A model generated the notes under the pieces. That model did not search any database and was not told where the DNA came from. It worked only from the letters and a program-made list of their open reading frames with translations. A stretch of 64,000 bases of DNA. Origin: Pseudomonas fluorescens. GTDB taxonomy: Bacteria; Pseudomonadota; Gammaproteobacteria; Pseudomonadales; Pseudomonadaceae. The stretch is from NCBI RefSeq assembly GCF_004683905.1, contig NZ_CP038438.1, forward strand, positions 4,960,001 through 5,024,000, written 5' to 3'. Positions 24,591-34,205 of the stretch are shown here, one piece after another (positions within the stretch are counted from its first letter, which is position 1; each line of letters begins with the position of its first letter). Position numbers and translations under genes: made by a program.

Positions 24591-26099
24591 ATGATCGCGA
24601 GCCGTACCCCACCTCTGGCGGGCAAGACCGGACGCCCCGAATTGCTGCTGATCTGCGGCAGTTCGCTGACCGTGATCGCGATTCTGTGCATCGTCACTTT
24701 TCTGCTGATTCGTGAGCACGCCAACGCTCAGGAAGCGGCCACCCGCAGTGCCACCACCATCGCCCAGTTGATCGACGCCGACGTCCTGCGCACGGTCGAG
24801 CTGTACGACCTGACCTTGCAAGGCCTGATCGCCGCCGCCCAGCGTGATGATCTGCGCGACGTCACCCCGCAGATCCGCCATCTGGCGCTGTTCGACCGCT
24901 CCACTACCGCGCGCTTCAAGGGCGACATCCTGCTGCTCGACAAGCATGGCGATGTGGTCGCCGACTCATCACGCATCGAACCCAAACCGGGCAACTTCGC
25001 CGACCGCGATTATTTCCTCGCCCATGCCTTCAACCGTGACATGGGCATGTTCATCAGCCGCCCGTTCAAGACCCGCTGCGATTGCGACGAAGCCAATCAG
25101 TGGCGCATCAGCTTCAGTCGGCGGATTTCTTCGGACACTGGAGAATTCGCCGGTGTGGCGGTGGCGTCGATGAAACTCGACTACTTCGATCAACTGTTCA
25201 ACAGCCTCGATATCGGCAAAGACAGCACGCTGAACATCATCAACAGCGACGGCGTGCTGCTGGCGCAGAAGCCTTATCTGCAAAGCGACTCCATCGGCAA
25301 GAGTTTCGGTAACCGGCCCAACGTGGTGCGGATTCTCGGCGACAAGGATGGCAGCGGCAGTTTCACCAGCACCTCGAGCATGGATCATCAGCAACGGCTC
25401 TACACCTATTCGCGAGTCGGCAATCTGCCGTTGACGGTGATGGTCGCGCTGTCCAGTGATGAGGTGTTCGGCACTTGGCGCCGCACGGCGCTGTTGATCA
25501 GCGGCGCCACCGGCGTGCTGTGTGCCGGGCTGCTGTGGCTGACCTGGCTACTTGCCCGCGAACTGCGTTTGCGCCAGCGCGCCGAACGTGAACTGGCGCA
25601 ACTGGCCGCCACCGATGCGCTGACCGGCGTGGCCAACCGGCGGATGCTCGATCAGTCGCTGCGCCACGAATGGTTCCGCGCCCAGCGTTCGGGCAAGCCG
25701 CTGTCGGTGATGATGATCGACGCCGATCACTTCAAGGCCTTCAACGACCGTCATGGGCATCAGACCGGTGATCAGGCGCTGCGCGAACTGGCCAGGGTAA
25801 TCACGGCGAACGTGCGACGACCAGGGGATCTGGTCGCCCGTTACGGTGGCGAAGAGTTCTCGGTGATTCTCGCCGAAACCGACAGCAGCGGCGCAGGGCA
25901 GATTGCCGAACATATCCGCCAGGCGGTCGAGCAGATGCCGAGGGTCCAGGGCGCGGACGTGGCGATGACCGTCAGTATCGGTATCAGCACCTGGACGGCA
26001 ACGGTCGAGATGTCGCTGGAACAACTGCTGTTTGCGGCAGACAAGGCGCTGTATCAGGCCAAAGAAGGTGGGCGCAATCGGGTGGTGGTGGCTGGCTGA
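24591..26099 (+). CDS. Membrane diguanylate cyclase (dCache-GGDEF)
   Basis: Makes the second messenger c-di-GMP. The protein is 502 residues. It has a membrane helix at about 20-40, a periplasmic dCache/PDC sensor domain (about 45-290; KPGNFADRDYF, VAVASMKLDYFDQLF), a second helix (about 300-322), and a GGDEF domain starting at ATDALTGVANRR. The active site is intact (GGEEF), and an RxxD inhibitory site (RPGD) sits five residues before it, so product inhibition is expected. The sensed ligand is unknown. Confidence 0.92.
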   Translation: MIASRTPPLAGKTGRPELLLICGSSLTVIAILCIVTFLLIREHANAQEAATRSATTIAQLIDADVLRTVELYDLTLQGLIAAAQRDDLRDVTPQIRHLALFDRSTTARFKGDILLLDKHGDVVADSSRIEPKPGNFADRDYFLAHAFNRDMGMFISRPFKTRCDCDEANQWRISFSRRISSDTGEFAGVAVASMKLDYFDQLFNSLDIGKDSTLNIINSDGVLLAQKPYLQSDSIGKSFGNRPNVVRILGDKDGSGSFTSTSSMDHQQRLYTYSRVGNLPLTVMVALSSDEVFGTWRRTALLISGATGVLCAGLLWLTWLLARELRLRQRAERELAQLAATDALTGVANRRMLDQSLRHEWFRAQRSGKPLSVMMIDADHFKAFNDRHGHQTGDQALRELARVITANVRRPGDLVARYGGEEFSVILAETDSSGAGQIAEHIRQAVEQMPRVQGADVAMTVSIGISTWTATVEMSLEQLLFAADKALYQAKEGGRNRVVVAG

Positions 26100-26120
26100 T
26101 TTTTGCGGCGATTGAACTGG

Positions 26121-26199
26121 CCTCTTCGCGAGCAAGCTCGCTCCCACAAGGGAATGCATTTCAAATGTGGGAGCGAGCCTGCTCGCGAATAGGCCGGCC
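26121..26199. repeat. REP inverted pair (REPIN)
   Basis: CCTCTTCGCGAGCAAGCTCGCTCCCACA and TGTGGGAGCGAGCCTGCTCGCGAATAGG form an inverted pair about 20 bases apart, between the convergent cyclase and lpxC genes. Confidence 0.9.
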
Positions 26200-26224
26200 C
26201 AGGCAACACAAAAACCGCAGGCAT

Positions 26225-26250
26225 AAAAAAAGGCCATCCGGGGATGGCCT
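26225..26250 (-). terminator. Rho-independent terminator after lpxC (end of the dcw cluster)
   Basis: On the minus strand AGGCCATCC and GGATGGCCT form a 9-base stem with a 2-base gap, followed by six T (26230-26225). It lies 26 bases past the lpxC stop. Confidence 0.88.
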
Positions 26251-26275
26251 TCAAAAAACTAGAGAGGTTTTTTAC

Positions 26276-27187
26276 TTACACTGCCGCAACCGGGCGCATG
26301 TAAGAGATCGGTGCAGTGCTGGCGTCTTCGAACGTCACGACTTCCCACGCATCTGTCTGCTCAATCAACTTGCGCAGCAGCTGGTTGTTCAGTGCATGAC
26401 CGGACTTGAAGCCTTTGAACTCACCAATCAGGCTGTTACCCAGCAGGTACAGGTCGCCAATCGCATCGAGGATCTTGTGCTTCACGAATTCGTCTTCGTA
26501 GCGAAGGCCGTCTTCGTTCAGTACACCATCGGAATCCACCACGATCGCGTTTTCAACGCTGCCGCCGAGTGCGAGGTTGTGCTTGCGCAGGTACTCGATG
26601 TCACTCATGAAACCGAAAGTACGGGCGCGGCTGACTTCTTTTACGAACGAAGTGCTGGAAAAATCCACGCTTGCACTTTGGGTGCGGTCCCGGAAAACCG
26701 GGTGATCGAAATCGATCTCGAAGCTCACCTTGAACCCTTCGAAAGGGACGAAAGTGGCGCGCTTGTCGCCGTCTTCCACTGTCACTTCACGCAGGATGCG
26801 GATGAATTTCTTGGCGGCGTCCTGCTCTTCCAGGCCAGCCGATTGAATCAGGAATACGAACGGTCCAGCGCTGCCATCCATGATCGGGACTTCGGACGCG
26901 GAGAGCTCGACGTAGGCGTTATCGATGCCCAGGCCAGCCATGGCCGAGAGCAAGTGCTCTACCGTGTCCACTTTGACGTCGCCGTTGATCAGCGTCGTCG
27001 ACATAGTGGTTTCACCGACGTTTTCCGCGCGGGCAGGAATCTGCACCACAGGGTCGAGGTCAGCGCGACAAAACACAATGCCAGTGTCGACAGGCGCAGG
27101 CTTGAGGGTCAGGTAGACCTTCTCCCCGGAATGCAGGCCTACACCTGTGGCACGGATAATATTTTTCAGTGTGCGTTGTTTAATCAT
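26276..27187 (-). CDS. lpxC: UDP-3-O-acyl-N-acetylglucosamine deacetylase
   Basis: Zinc enzyme catalysing the committed step of lipid A synthesis in the cytoplasm. The product is 303 residues, the same length as P. aeruginosa LpxC. Zinc ligands lie in VEHLLSAMAG and in KHKILDAIGDLYLLG; the Gly-rich and basic segments PIMDGSAGPFVF and FTFG-type FGFMSDIE regions are present. It is last in the dcw cluster, 112 bases after ftsZ, and has its own promoter in that gap. Confidence 0.98.
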   Translation of the reverse strand: MIKQRTLKNIIRATGVGLHSGEKVYLTLKPAPVDTGIVFCRADLDPVVQIPARAENVGETTMSTTLINGDVKVDTVEHLLSAMAGLGIDNAYVELSASEVPIMDGSAGPFVFLIQSAGLEEQDAAKKFIRILREVTVEDGDKRATFVPFEGFKVSFEIDFDHPVFRDRTQSASVDFSSTSFVKEVSRARTFGFMSDIEYLRKHNLALGGSVENAIVVDSDGVLNEDGLRYEDEFVKHKILDAIGDLYLLGNSLIGEFKGFKSGHALNNQLLRKLIEQTDAWEVVTFEDASTAPISYMRPVAAV

Positions 27188-27227
27188 GGCTTGGGCCGCT
27201 TCAGCGCAAATTGCGAACTGGTATCAA

Positions 27228-27261
27228 CAAAGGCTGGCGATAATAGCAGACCGAGCCTTTG
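27228..27261. promoter_or_regulatory. lpxC promoter -10 flanked by an inverted repeat
   Basis: On the minus strand an extended -10 (TGC-TATTAT, TATTAT at 27245-27240) lies upstream of lpxC, with a poor -35. It is enclosed by a perfect 8-base inverted repeat, CAAAGGCT (27228-27235) and AGCCTTTG (27254-27261). The repeat could be an operator or a weak hairpin after ftsZ. Confidence 0.55.
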
Positions 27262-27299
27262 CTGAACACCAATCACCGTCATAGCCCTGATACATTCCA

Positions 27300-28496
27300 T
27301 CAATCGGCCTGACGACGCAGGAATGCCGGGATGTCCAGGTAATCCAGATCGTCCTGCGGGTTCATCTTCGCGGCAGTCGCAGCACCGGCCTGAGCCTGGT
27401 TGCGCATGACGGTCGGACGGTCCAGGTCACGGTAGTTCACCGCCGGAGCTTCCTGACGCGCAGGAGCAGGTTGTTGAACCTGAGCGGCAGCCATGGAGGT
27501 GTGAACGGTGTTGTCGATGACCTTCACAGGCTTCTCGATTTTCGCGCCCAGACCGGTGGCAACCACGGTGACGTGCAGTTCGTCGCGCATGTCCGGATCG
27601 ATAACGGTACCGACCTTGACCATTGCGTGCTCGGAAGCGAAGGCTTCGATGATGCTACCCACGTCGGAGTACTCACCCAGGGACAGGTCAGGACCGGCGG
27701 TGATGTTCACCAGGATGCCGCGTGCACCTTGCAGGTTCACGTCTTCCAGCAGCGGGTTGCGGATGGCCGCTTCGGTCGCTTCACGCGCACGGTTCGGACC
27801 GCTGGCGCAGCCAGTGCCCATCATCGCCATGCCCATTTCGCTCATCACGGTACGCACGTCGGCGAAGTCGACGTTGATCATGCCCGGACGCTTGATGATG
27901 TCGGAGATACCGCGAACGGCACCGGCCAGTACGTCGTCAGCCTTGGCGAAAGCCGACAAGAGGCTTGCGTCTTTACCGAGGATGGTCAGCAGCTTCTCGT
28001 TGGGGATAGTGATCAACGAGTCGACGCTTTCGGAGAGCATGCGGATGCCTTCGTCGGCGATCTGCATACGCTTGCGGCCTTCGAACGGGAACGGACGGGT
28101 CACGACCGCAACGGTCAGGATGCCCATTTCCTTGGCCACTTCGGCGATGATCGGTGCAGCACCGGTACCGGTACCGCCGCCCATGCCAGTGGTGATGAAC
28201 ACCATGTTGGTGCCCTGCAGGACTTCGGCAATGCGCTCACGGTCTTCGAGAGCGGCCTGACGACCTACTTCAGGGTTGGCGCCAGCGCCGAGACCTTTGG
28301 TCACGCCGGTGCCCAGTTGCAGGATGGTGCGCGCGCCGATGTTTTTCAGCGCTTGAGCATCAGTGTTGGCGCAGATGAATTCGACGCCTTCGATGTTGCT
28401 CTTGACCATGTGGTTGACAGCGTTGCCGCCGCCACCGCCAACACCGATAACTTTGATTACCGGGCTTGCGGGGATGTTGTCTACGAGTTCGAACAT
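27300..28496 (-). CDS. ftsZ: Cell division GTPase FtsZ
   Basis: Tubulin-like GTPase that forms the Z ring. The protein is 398 residues. The nucleotide pocket shows GGGGNAVNHM and the tubulin signature GGGTGTGAAP. A variable linker (about 318-380, Gln/Ala/Pro-rich) precedes the conserved C-terminal peptide DYLDIPAFLRRQ that binds FtsA and ZipA. A strong GGAGAGG ribosome site precedes ATG 28496. It follows ftsA after 68 bases, as is normal. Confidence 0.99.
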   Translation of the reverse strand: MFELVDNIPASPVIKVIGVGGGGGNAVNHMVKSNIEGVEFICANTDAQALKNIGARTILQLGTGVTKGLGAGANPEVGRQAALEDRERIAEVLQGTNMVFITTGMGGGTGTGAAPIIAEVAKEMGILTVAVVTRPFPFEGRKRMQIADEGIRMLSESVDSLITIPNEKLLTILGKDASLLSAFAKADDVLAGAVRGISDIIKRPGMINVDFADVRTVMSEMGMAMMGTGCASGPNRAREATEAAIRNPLLEDVNLQGARGILVNITAGPDLSLGEYSDVGSIIEAFASEHAMVKVGTVIDPDMRDELHVTVVATGLGAKIEKPVKVIDNTVHTSMAAAQVQQPAPARQEAPAVNYRDLDRPTVMRNQAQAGAATAAKMNPQDDLDYLDIPAFLRRQAD

Positions 28497-28564
28497 TTTC
28501 CCTCTCCTTACATTCTCTAGTTTTTTCGCCTACTGCATTTTTGTAGCGGTGTTGCGGTAAAGCG

Positions 28565-29824
28565 TTAGAAGTTGCCTTGAACCCACTTCTTCAATCGGTC
28601 CAGCAACGGTGCCTGTGGCTCATCGTTGCTGTAGCTGTCGCGGCTGCCGATGCCCGAGAACGAGATCCCGTCGGACTGCTTCTGCAGGCCGTACATCAAC
28701 AAGCCCACGCCAGTGGAATAAATCGGGTTGCGCACCACGTCATCCAGGCCCTTCACGCCATGCGGCACGCCCAGGCGCACCGGCATGTGGAAGATTTCTT
28801 CAGCCAGTTCGGTGGCACCTTCCATCTTCGACGTACCGCCGGTCAGGACGATGCCCGCCGGGATCAGGTCTTCGTAGCCGCTGCGACGCAGTTCGGCCTG
28901 GATCAGGGTGAACAGTTCGTCGTAACGCGGCTCGACCACTTCGGCCAGGGCCTGACGCGACAGTTCGCGCGGTGGACGGTCGCCAACGCTCGGCACCTTG
29001 ATGGTTTCGCCGGCACCGGCCAGTTTGGCCAGGGCGCAGGCGTAGCGGATCTTGATCTCTTCGGCGTACTGGGTCGGGGTGCGCAACGCCATGGCGATGT
29101 CGTTGGTCACCTGATCACCGGCAATCGGGATCACCGCGGTGTGGCGGATCGCGCCTTCGGTGAAGATCGCGATGTCGGTGGTGCCGCCGCCGATGTCGAC
29201 CAGGCACACGCCCAGCTCTTTTTCGTCGTCGGTCAGTACCGAGTAGGCCGAGGCCAGTTGCTCGAGAATGATGTCGTCGATTTCCAGACCGCAGCGACGC
29301 ACGCATTTTTCAATGTTCTGGGCAGCATTGACGGCGCAGGTGACCACGTGAACCTTGGCTTCCAGACGGACGCCGGACATGCCCAGAGGCTCGCGGACGC
29401 CTTCCTGGTTATCGATCACGTAATCCTGCGGCAGGGTGTGCAGCACGCGCTGGTCAGCCGGGATCGCCACGGCCTGGGCGGCGTCGAGTACGCGCTCCAG
29501 GTCAGCCGAGCTCACTTCGCGGTCACGAATCGCCACGATGCCGTGGGAGTTCAGGCTGCGGATGTGATTGCCGGCCACGCCGACGAACGCCGAGTGAATG
29601 CGGCAGCCCGCCATCAGTTGGGCTTCTTCGATCGCGCGCTGGATCGATTGCACGGTGGACTCGATGTTCACCACCACGCCCTTCTTCAGGCCGCGGGACG
29701 GGTGAGTACCGATACCGACGATTTCCAGCGTGCCGTCGTCCGCGACCTCGCCTACCAGCGCCACCACCTTGGAGGTGCCGATATCCAGACCGACGATCAT
29801 TTTGCCGCTTTGCACGTTTGCCAT
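28565..29824 (-). CDS. ftsA: Cell division protein FtsA
   Basis: Actin-fold ATPase that tethers FtsZ to the membrane. The protein is 419 residues. Phosphate-binding loops are visible (VGLDIGTSKVVALVGE near the start, VDIGGGTTDIAIF in the middle, ILTGGTSKMEG later). The C-terminal amphipathic membrane-binding helix is RLKKWVQGNF. It starts 15 bases after the ftsQ stop. Confidence 0.99.
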   Translation of the reverse strand: MANVQSGKMIVGLDIGTSKVVALVGEVADDGTLEIVGIGTHPSRGLKKGVVVNIESTVQSIQRAIEEAQLMAGCRIHSAFVGVAGNHIRSLNSHGIVAIRDREVSSADLERVLDAAQAVAIPADQRVLHTLPQDYVIDNQEGVREPLGMSGVRLEAKVHVVTCAVNAAQNIEKCVRRCGLEIDDIILEQLASAYSVLTDDEKELGVCLVDIGGGTTDIAIFTEGAIRHTAVIPIAGDQVTNDIAMALRTPTQYAEEIKIRYACALAKLAGAGETIKVPSVGDRPPRELSRQALAEVVEPRYDELFTLIQAELRRSGYEDLIPAGIVLTGGTSKMEGATELAEEIFHMPVRLGVPHGVKGLDDVVRNPIYSTGVGLLMYGLQKQSDGISFSGIGSRDSYSNDEPQAPLLDRLKKWVQGNF

Positions 29825-29839
29825 GGGTCCTGCCTCTTC

Positions 29840-30706
29840 TTAATTCTTTGCGACAGCGGGTTGGGCTGTCGTCGGCGCTACTGGTTCCCGCCAGCCAACA
29901 GCGAGGCCGTTGGCGTAGCGCAGATCGATGCGCGCAATGTTCGTAATCTGGTCTTTAAGCGTCTTGTCATAGATGGCAATGAAGCGGCGCATCTTTTCCA
30001 CCAGGTTGCCGCGTCCCAGCAGCAACTCGATGCCGGGGCCGGAGCTGCCGGCACCGGTGGTCAGGAACCAGCTGCCACGTTCACGCAGTTCCAGGCGCGC
30101 GATCGAGAAGCCCAGCGGCCGGAGCATCTGGCTCAGCACCTGATACTGCTGCATCACTTGCTGCTGGGCCCGTTGTGGGCCGAACAGCTGTGGCAGGTGT
30201 TCGTAGTTCGCCAACTCCTTTGGCGTGAAGGCCTGACCCTGGTTGTTGAGCAGCGACTCGTCGCCCCAACGGGCCACCGGCAGTTGCTCTTCGAGGCGGA
30301 TCACCACCTGATCCGGCCACACCCGGCGTACTTCGGCGTGGGCGATCCATGGCATCTGCTCAAGCTCGGTCCGCATGCTGGCCAGATCAATGGTGAAGAA
30401 GCTCGACGCCACGTACGGGGCGATTCGCTGCTGCACCGCTTGCTGACTGATGTAGCTCAGGTCGCCCTGCACGGCGATCTTGGTGATCGGCCTGTCAGCG
30501 TAAGGCAGCAAACGCTGCGCGCCTTCGTAGGTACCGAACCCGAGCGCCACCAGCAGCACCGGCCAGAACAGGCTTTTCAGAAAGCCGAAATTGGCTTTCG
30601 GCAGGCGCGCGGACATCGGCTCTTTGGCCACCATTCGGCTGGCACCCCGCGGCACCGGCTTGCGGCCGGGTGCGGGTGGCTGATGTCTGAGATGAGCGCC
30701 TTGCAT
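29840..30706 (-). CDS. ftsQ: Cell division protein FtsQ
   Basis: Bitopic division protein of the FtsQBL complex. From ATG 30706 it is 288 residues. A basic, Pro-rich cytoplasmic tail precedes one membrane helix (about 50-68), a POTRA domain (KIAVQGDLSYISQQAVQQRI) and the beta domain (PWIAHAEVRRVWPDQVVIRLEEQLPVARWG). The start was set at 30706, four bases after the ddlB stop; upstream codons lie inside ddlB. Confidence 0.97.
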   Translation of the reverse strand: MQGAHLRHQPPAPGRKPVPRGASRMVAKEPMSARLPKANFGFLKSLFWPVLLVALGFGTYEGAQRLLPYADRPITKIAVQGDLSYISQQAVQQRIAPYVASSFFTIDLASMRTELEQMPWIAHAEVRRVWPDQVVIRLEEQLPVARWGDESLLNNQGQAFTPKELANYEHLPQLFGPQRAQQQVMQQYQVLSQMLRPLGFSIARLELRERGSWFLTTGAGSSGPGIELLLGRGNLVEKMRRFIAIYDKTLKDQITNIARIDLRYANGLAVGWREPVAPTTAQPAVAKN

Positions 30707-30710
30707 GGTC

Positions 30711-31685
30711 TTAACCTCGCGCCTCTGTGTTACCGGAGCCTTCAACACTGGCGGCCAGAATGGCCAGAACCAGTTGCTGGAAGTCCAGACCGGCAGCACG
30801 GGCCGCCATCGGCACCAGACTGTGATCGGTCATGCCCGGTGCGGTGTTCACTTCCAGGAACCAGAACTGTCCGTCGGCGTCCTGCATCACGTCCGCCCTG
30901 CCCCAACCGGCAATACCCAGCGCCTCACAGGCCTTGGCCGTGAGATCCATGAGTTCCTGCTCCTTGGCGGCATCCAGCCCGCACGGAATGCGGTACTGGG
31001 TATCGTTGGCGATGTACTTGGCGTCGTAGTCGTAGAACGTGTGCGGTGTACCCAGGGCGATAGGAGGCAACACCTGGTCACGCAGGGTGGCGATGGTGAA
31101 CTCCGGACCTTGAATCCATTGTTCAACCAAGACTTGCGAATCGTAGGTACTGGCCGCTTTCCATGCGTCGATCAACTCGGACGCAGAACTCACTTTGGCC
31201 ATCCCGATACTTGAACCTTCATGCGCCGGTTTGACGATCAAAGGGAAGCCCAGTTCCGTCGCCGCGGAAATACAATCGGCTTCGCTGCACAGCACAGCGT
31301 GACGCGGCGTCGGAATCCCGAGGCTGTGCCAGACCTGCTTGGTGCGCAGTTTGTCCATCGCCAGTGCCGAAGCGAGGATGCCGCTGCCGGTGTACGGAAT
31401 ACCGGCGCATTCGAGCAGGCCCTGCATCGAGCCGTCTTCACCGCCACGACCGTGGAGAATGATGAACGCGCGGTCGATCTTTTCATTCAGCAGACGCTGC
31501 AGAAAATCCTCGCCGACGTCGATCCCGAACGCGTCCACGCCCGCGCTTTGCAGCGCGTCGAGCACGGCGTTACCGGATTTCAGCGAAACCTCACGCTCAG
31601 CACTCATGCCACCGAACAGCACGGCGACACGGCCGAAATCTTTCGGCGCGATGGTGGAGAACAGGTTGGCGTAGGCAGCAGTCAT
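30711..31685 (-). CDS. ddlB: D-alanine--D-alanine ligase B
   Basis: ATP-grasp enzyme making D-Ala-D-Ala for peptidoglycan stems. The protein is 324 residues. Family features are VAVLFGGMSAEREVSLKSG, HGRGGEDGSMQGLLE, PLIVKPAHEGSSIGM, and the metal-binding end EVNTAPGMTDHSL. Its ATG overlaps the murC stop by 4 bases. Confidence 0.98.
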   Translation of the reverse strand: MTAAYANLFSTIAPKDFGRVAVLFGGMSAEREVSLKSGNAVLDALQSAGVDAFGIDVGEDFLQRLLNEKIDRAFIILHGRGGEDGSMQGLLECAGIPYTGSGILASALAMDKLRTKQVWHSLGIPTPRHAVLCSEADCISAATELGFPLIVKPAHEGSSIGMAKVSSASELIDAWKAASTYDSQVLVEQWIQGPEFTIATLRDQVLPPIALGTPHTFYDYDAKYIANDTQYRIPCGLDAAKEQELMDLTAKACEALGIAGWGRADVMQDADGQFWFLEVNTAPGMTDHSLVPMAARAAGLDFQQLVLAILAASVEGSGNTEARG

Positions 31686-33142
31686 TTCAACTTCCCCTCG
31701 ACCGACGCCGCCACGGCGCCGGCGAACAATTCACTTTTCAACAGCTTCGGCGCGAGACCGCCGATATCCCCGGCACCCTGGCACAGCAGGATGTCGCCGG
31801 CACGCAGCAGCGGCTTGACCAGCGGCGCGAGGTCGACACCGCGCTCGATGTAGATCGGGTCGAGCTGACCACGCTGACGGATGCTGTTGCACAGCTTGCG
31901 GCTGTCCGCGCCCGGGATCGGCTCTTCGCCGGCCGGATAGACTTCCATCAGCAGCAGCACGTTGGCATCGGCCAGTACATTGACAAAATCGTCGTACAGG
32001 TCACGGGTGCGGCTGTAACGGTGCGGCTGGTAGACCATCACCAGACGGCGCTCCGGCCAGCCACCGCGCACGGCTTTGATCACGGCCGCGACTTCGGTCG
32101 GGTGGTGACCGTAGTCGTCGACCAGCATCACGTTGCCGCCGTCCACCGGCAGTTCGCCATAGACCTGGAAGCGTCGGCCAACGCCCTGGAACCCGGAAAG
32201 GCCCTGGACGATGGCTTCGTCGCTGACCCCTTCGTCGCTGGCGATGCAGATGGTCGCCAGCGAGTTGAGCACGTTGTGGTTGCCTGGCATGTTCACGGAC
32301 ACGTCCAGCGGCTCGCGATCCGGGCGCAGCACGGTGAAGAAGGTCTGCATGCCCTGCTGACGCACATTGATGGCACGCACGTCGGCGTCTTCGCTGAAGC
32401 CGTAGGTCACGGTCGGACGCTTGACCAGCGGCAGGATTTCACGCACCACCGGATCGTCCAGGCACATCACCGCCAAACCGTAGAACGGCAGGTTGTGCAG
32501 GAACTCGACGAAGGTTTTCTTCAGTTTGTTGAAGTCACCGTCGTAGGTCGCCATGTGGTCGGCGTCGATGTTGGTGACCACGGCCACCAGCGGTTGCAAG
32601 TGCAGGAAGCTCGCATCGCTTTCATCGGCTTCGGCGATCAGGTAGCGGCTGGTGCCGAGCTGGGCATTGGTGCCCGCGGCATTCAGACGGCCACCGATAA
32701 CGAAAGTCGGGTCCAGGCCTCCGGCGGCGAACACCGAAGCGATCAGGCTGGTGGTGGTGGTTTTGCCGTGGGTGCCGGCGACGGCGATGCCGTGGCGATA
32801 GCGCATCAGCTCGGCGAGCATCTCGGCACGCGGTACCACCGGGATGCGGCGCTCAAGAGCGGTCGCCACTTCCGGGTTGGAGGTGTTGACGGCGCTGGAG
32901 ACCACCAGTACGTCGGCGGTGGCAGCGTTCTCGGCACGGTGGCCGATATAGATGTGCGCGCCGAACGATTCCAGACGCTCGGTCACCGGCGAAGCCTTCA
33001 GGTCGGAACCGGACACTTCATAGCCCAGGTTCAGCAACACTTCAGCGATGCCGCACATGCCCACGCCGCCGATACCGACGAAGTGGATGCGACGGATGCG
33101 GCGCATTTCCGGTTGTGGCATGGCTTTCTGATTCTCAACCAT
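31682..33142 (-). CDS. murC: UDP-N-acetylmuramate--L-alanine ligase
   Basis: Adds L-Ala to UDP-MurNAc, the first cytoplasmic amino-acid ligation. From ATG 33142 the product is 486 residues. It has the Rossmann start HFVGIGGVGMCGIAEVL, ATP loop GTHGKTTTTSL, and the central Mur ligase motif (EADESDASFL, DADHMATYDGD). The start at 33142 (MVENQKAMPQPEMRRIRR) gives an N-terminus like P. aeruginosa MurC and overlaps murG by 8 bases. Confidence 0.98.
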   Translation of the reverse strand: MVENQKAMPQPEMRRIRRIHFVGIGGVGMCGIAEVLLNLGYEVSGSDLKASPVTERLESFGAHIYIGHRAENAATADVLVVSSAVNTSNPEVATALERRIPVVPRAEMLAELMRYRHGIAVAGTHGKTTTTSLIASVFAAGGLDPTFVIGGRLNAAGTNAQLGTSRYLIAEADESDASFLHLQPLVAVVTNIDADHMATYDGDFNKLKKTFVEFLHNLPFYGLAVMCLDDPVVREILPLVKRPTVTYGFSEDADVRAINVRQQGMQTFFTVLRPDREPLDVSVNMPGNHNVLNSLATICIASDEGVSDEAIVQGLSGFQGVGRRFQVYGELPVDGGNVMLVDDYGHHPTEVAAVIKAVRGGWPERRLVMVYQPHRYSRTRDLYDDFVNVLADANVLLLMEVYPAGEEPIPGADSRKLCNSIRQRGQLDPIYIERGVDLAPLVKPLLRAGDILLCQGAGDIGGLAPKLLKSELFAGAVAASVEGKLK

Positions 33143-34205
33143 GGGCCACCTCCAGGCAGGTATCGACCACGCTACGGGTGGCATCGGGTTTGGCCAGACG
33201 GCGGGCCGCTTGGGCCATTTCTTCGAGTCGTTGCGGTTGCATCAAGACCTCTGTCAGGCGCGCGGCAAGGTCCGCGGCACCAGTCGTTCTTTGCGGCATC
33301 ACGAAGGCAGCGCCTTCACGGGCCAAATAATCGGCGTTGCGGGTCTGGTGATCGTCGATCGCGTGGGGCAAAGGCACCAGCATCGAGGGCAGACCAACGG
33401 CAGCCAGCTCACTGATGGTCAGCGCGCCAGCGCGGCACACCACCAGGTCAGCCCAGCCATAGGCCTGGGCCATGTCTTTGATAAAGGGCTGCACCTGCGC
33501 ATCCACGCCGGCGGCGCGGTAGCGCTCTGCAGTCACTTCATCGTGGTTTTTGCCGGCCTGATGAAACACTTCCGGACGCAAATCGGCAGGGACTTGCGCC
33601 AGGGCTTCAGGCAGCAACTTGTTCAACGGTTCTGCGCCCAGGCTTCCGCCGAGGATCAGCAAACGCGCTTTGCGCCCGGCCAGAGCCGGTCGCGATGTTT
33701 CGAGGAACAGCTCGCTGCGCACCGGGTTTCCGGTGGTACGGCGGGTGTCCGACAGAGTAAAGGTGTCGGGGAAGGCTTCACACACCCGGGCGGCGAACGG
33801 CACCAGCAACCGATTGGCGGTGCCGGCCACGGCGTTCTGCTCGTGAACGATCACCGGCACACCGGCCAGTTTCGCGGCAATCCCGCCAGGCCCGGTCACA
33901 TAACCACCGAAGCCGACCACGCAGACTGGACGCAACTTGCGAATCACCGCCCGCGCCTGCCACACCGACTTGAGCAACATGAACGGTGCCTTGAGCAGCG
34001 ACAGCTTGCCCTTGCCACGCAACCCGGTGGCATTGATGCGGTGCAGTTCCAGACCTGCAGCCGGCACCAGTTCGTTTTCGATTCCGCGTGGCGTGCCGAG
34101 CCAGTGCACGGTGTAGCCGCGCGCCTGGAATTCACGGGCACAGGACAGCGCCGGGAACACGTGGCCGCCGGTGCCGCCGGCCATGATCAATACGTTAGCG
34201 CCCAT
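33135..34205 (-). CDS. murG: Lipid II synthase MurG (GlcNAc transferase)
   Basis: Peripheral membrane glycosyltransferase turning lipid I into lipid II. The protein is 356 residues from ATG 34205. The N-terminal Gly-rich loop is GGTGGHVFPAL, a second loop is GGYVTGPGG, and the UDP-GlcNAc region includes GGSLGAEPLN and CRAGALTISELAA. Its start overlaps the end of ftsW by 11 bases. Confidence 0.98.
   Translation of the reverse strand: MGANVLIMAGGTGGHVFPALSCAREFQARGYTVHWLGTPRGIENELVPAAGLELHRINATGLRGKGKLSLLKAPFMLLKSVWQARAVIRKLRPVCVVGFGGYVTGPGGIAAKLAGVPVIVHEQNAVAGTANRLLVPFAARVCEAFPDTFTLSDTRRTTGNPVRSELFLETSRPALAGRKARLLILGGSLGAEPLNKLLPEALAQVPADLRPEVFHQAGKNHDEVTAERYRAAGVDAQVQPFIKDMAQAYGWADLVVCRAGALTISELAAVGLPSMLVPLPHAIDDHQTRNADYLAREGAAFVMPQRTTGAADLAARLTEVLMQPQRLEEMAQAARRLAKPDATRSVVDTCLEVAHG

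Noticed and set aside
28577..30943. 788-codon plus-strand frame across ftsA-ftsQ
   Set aside because: Antisense to two essential, fully recognisable genes; composition is typical of a GC-rich shadow frame.
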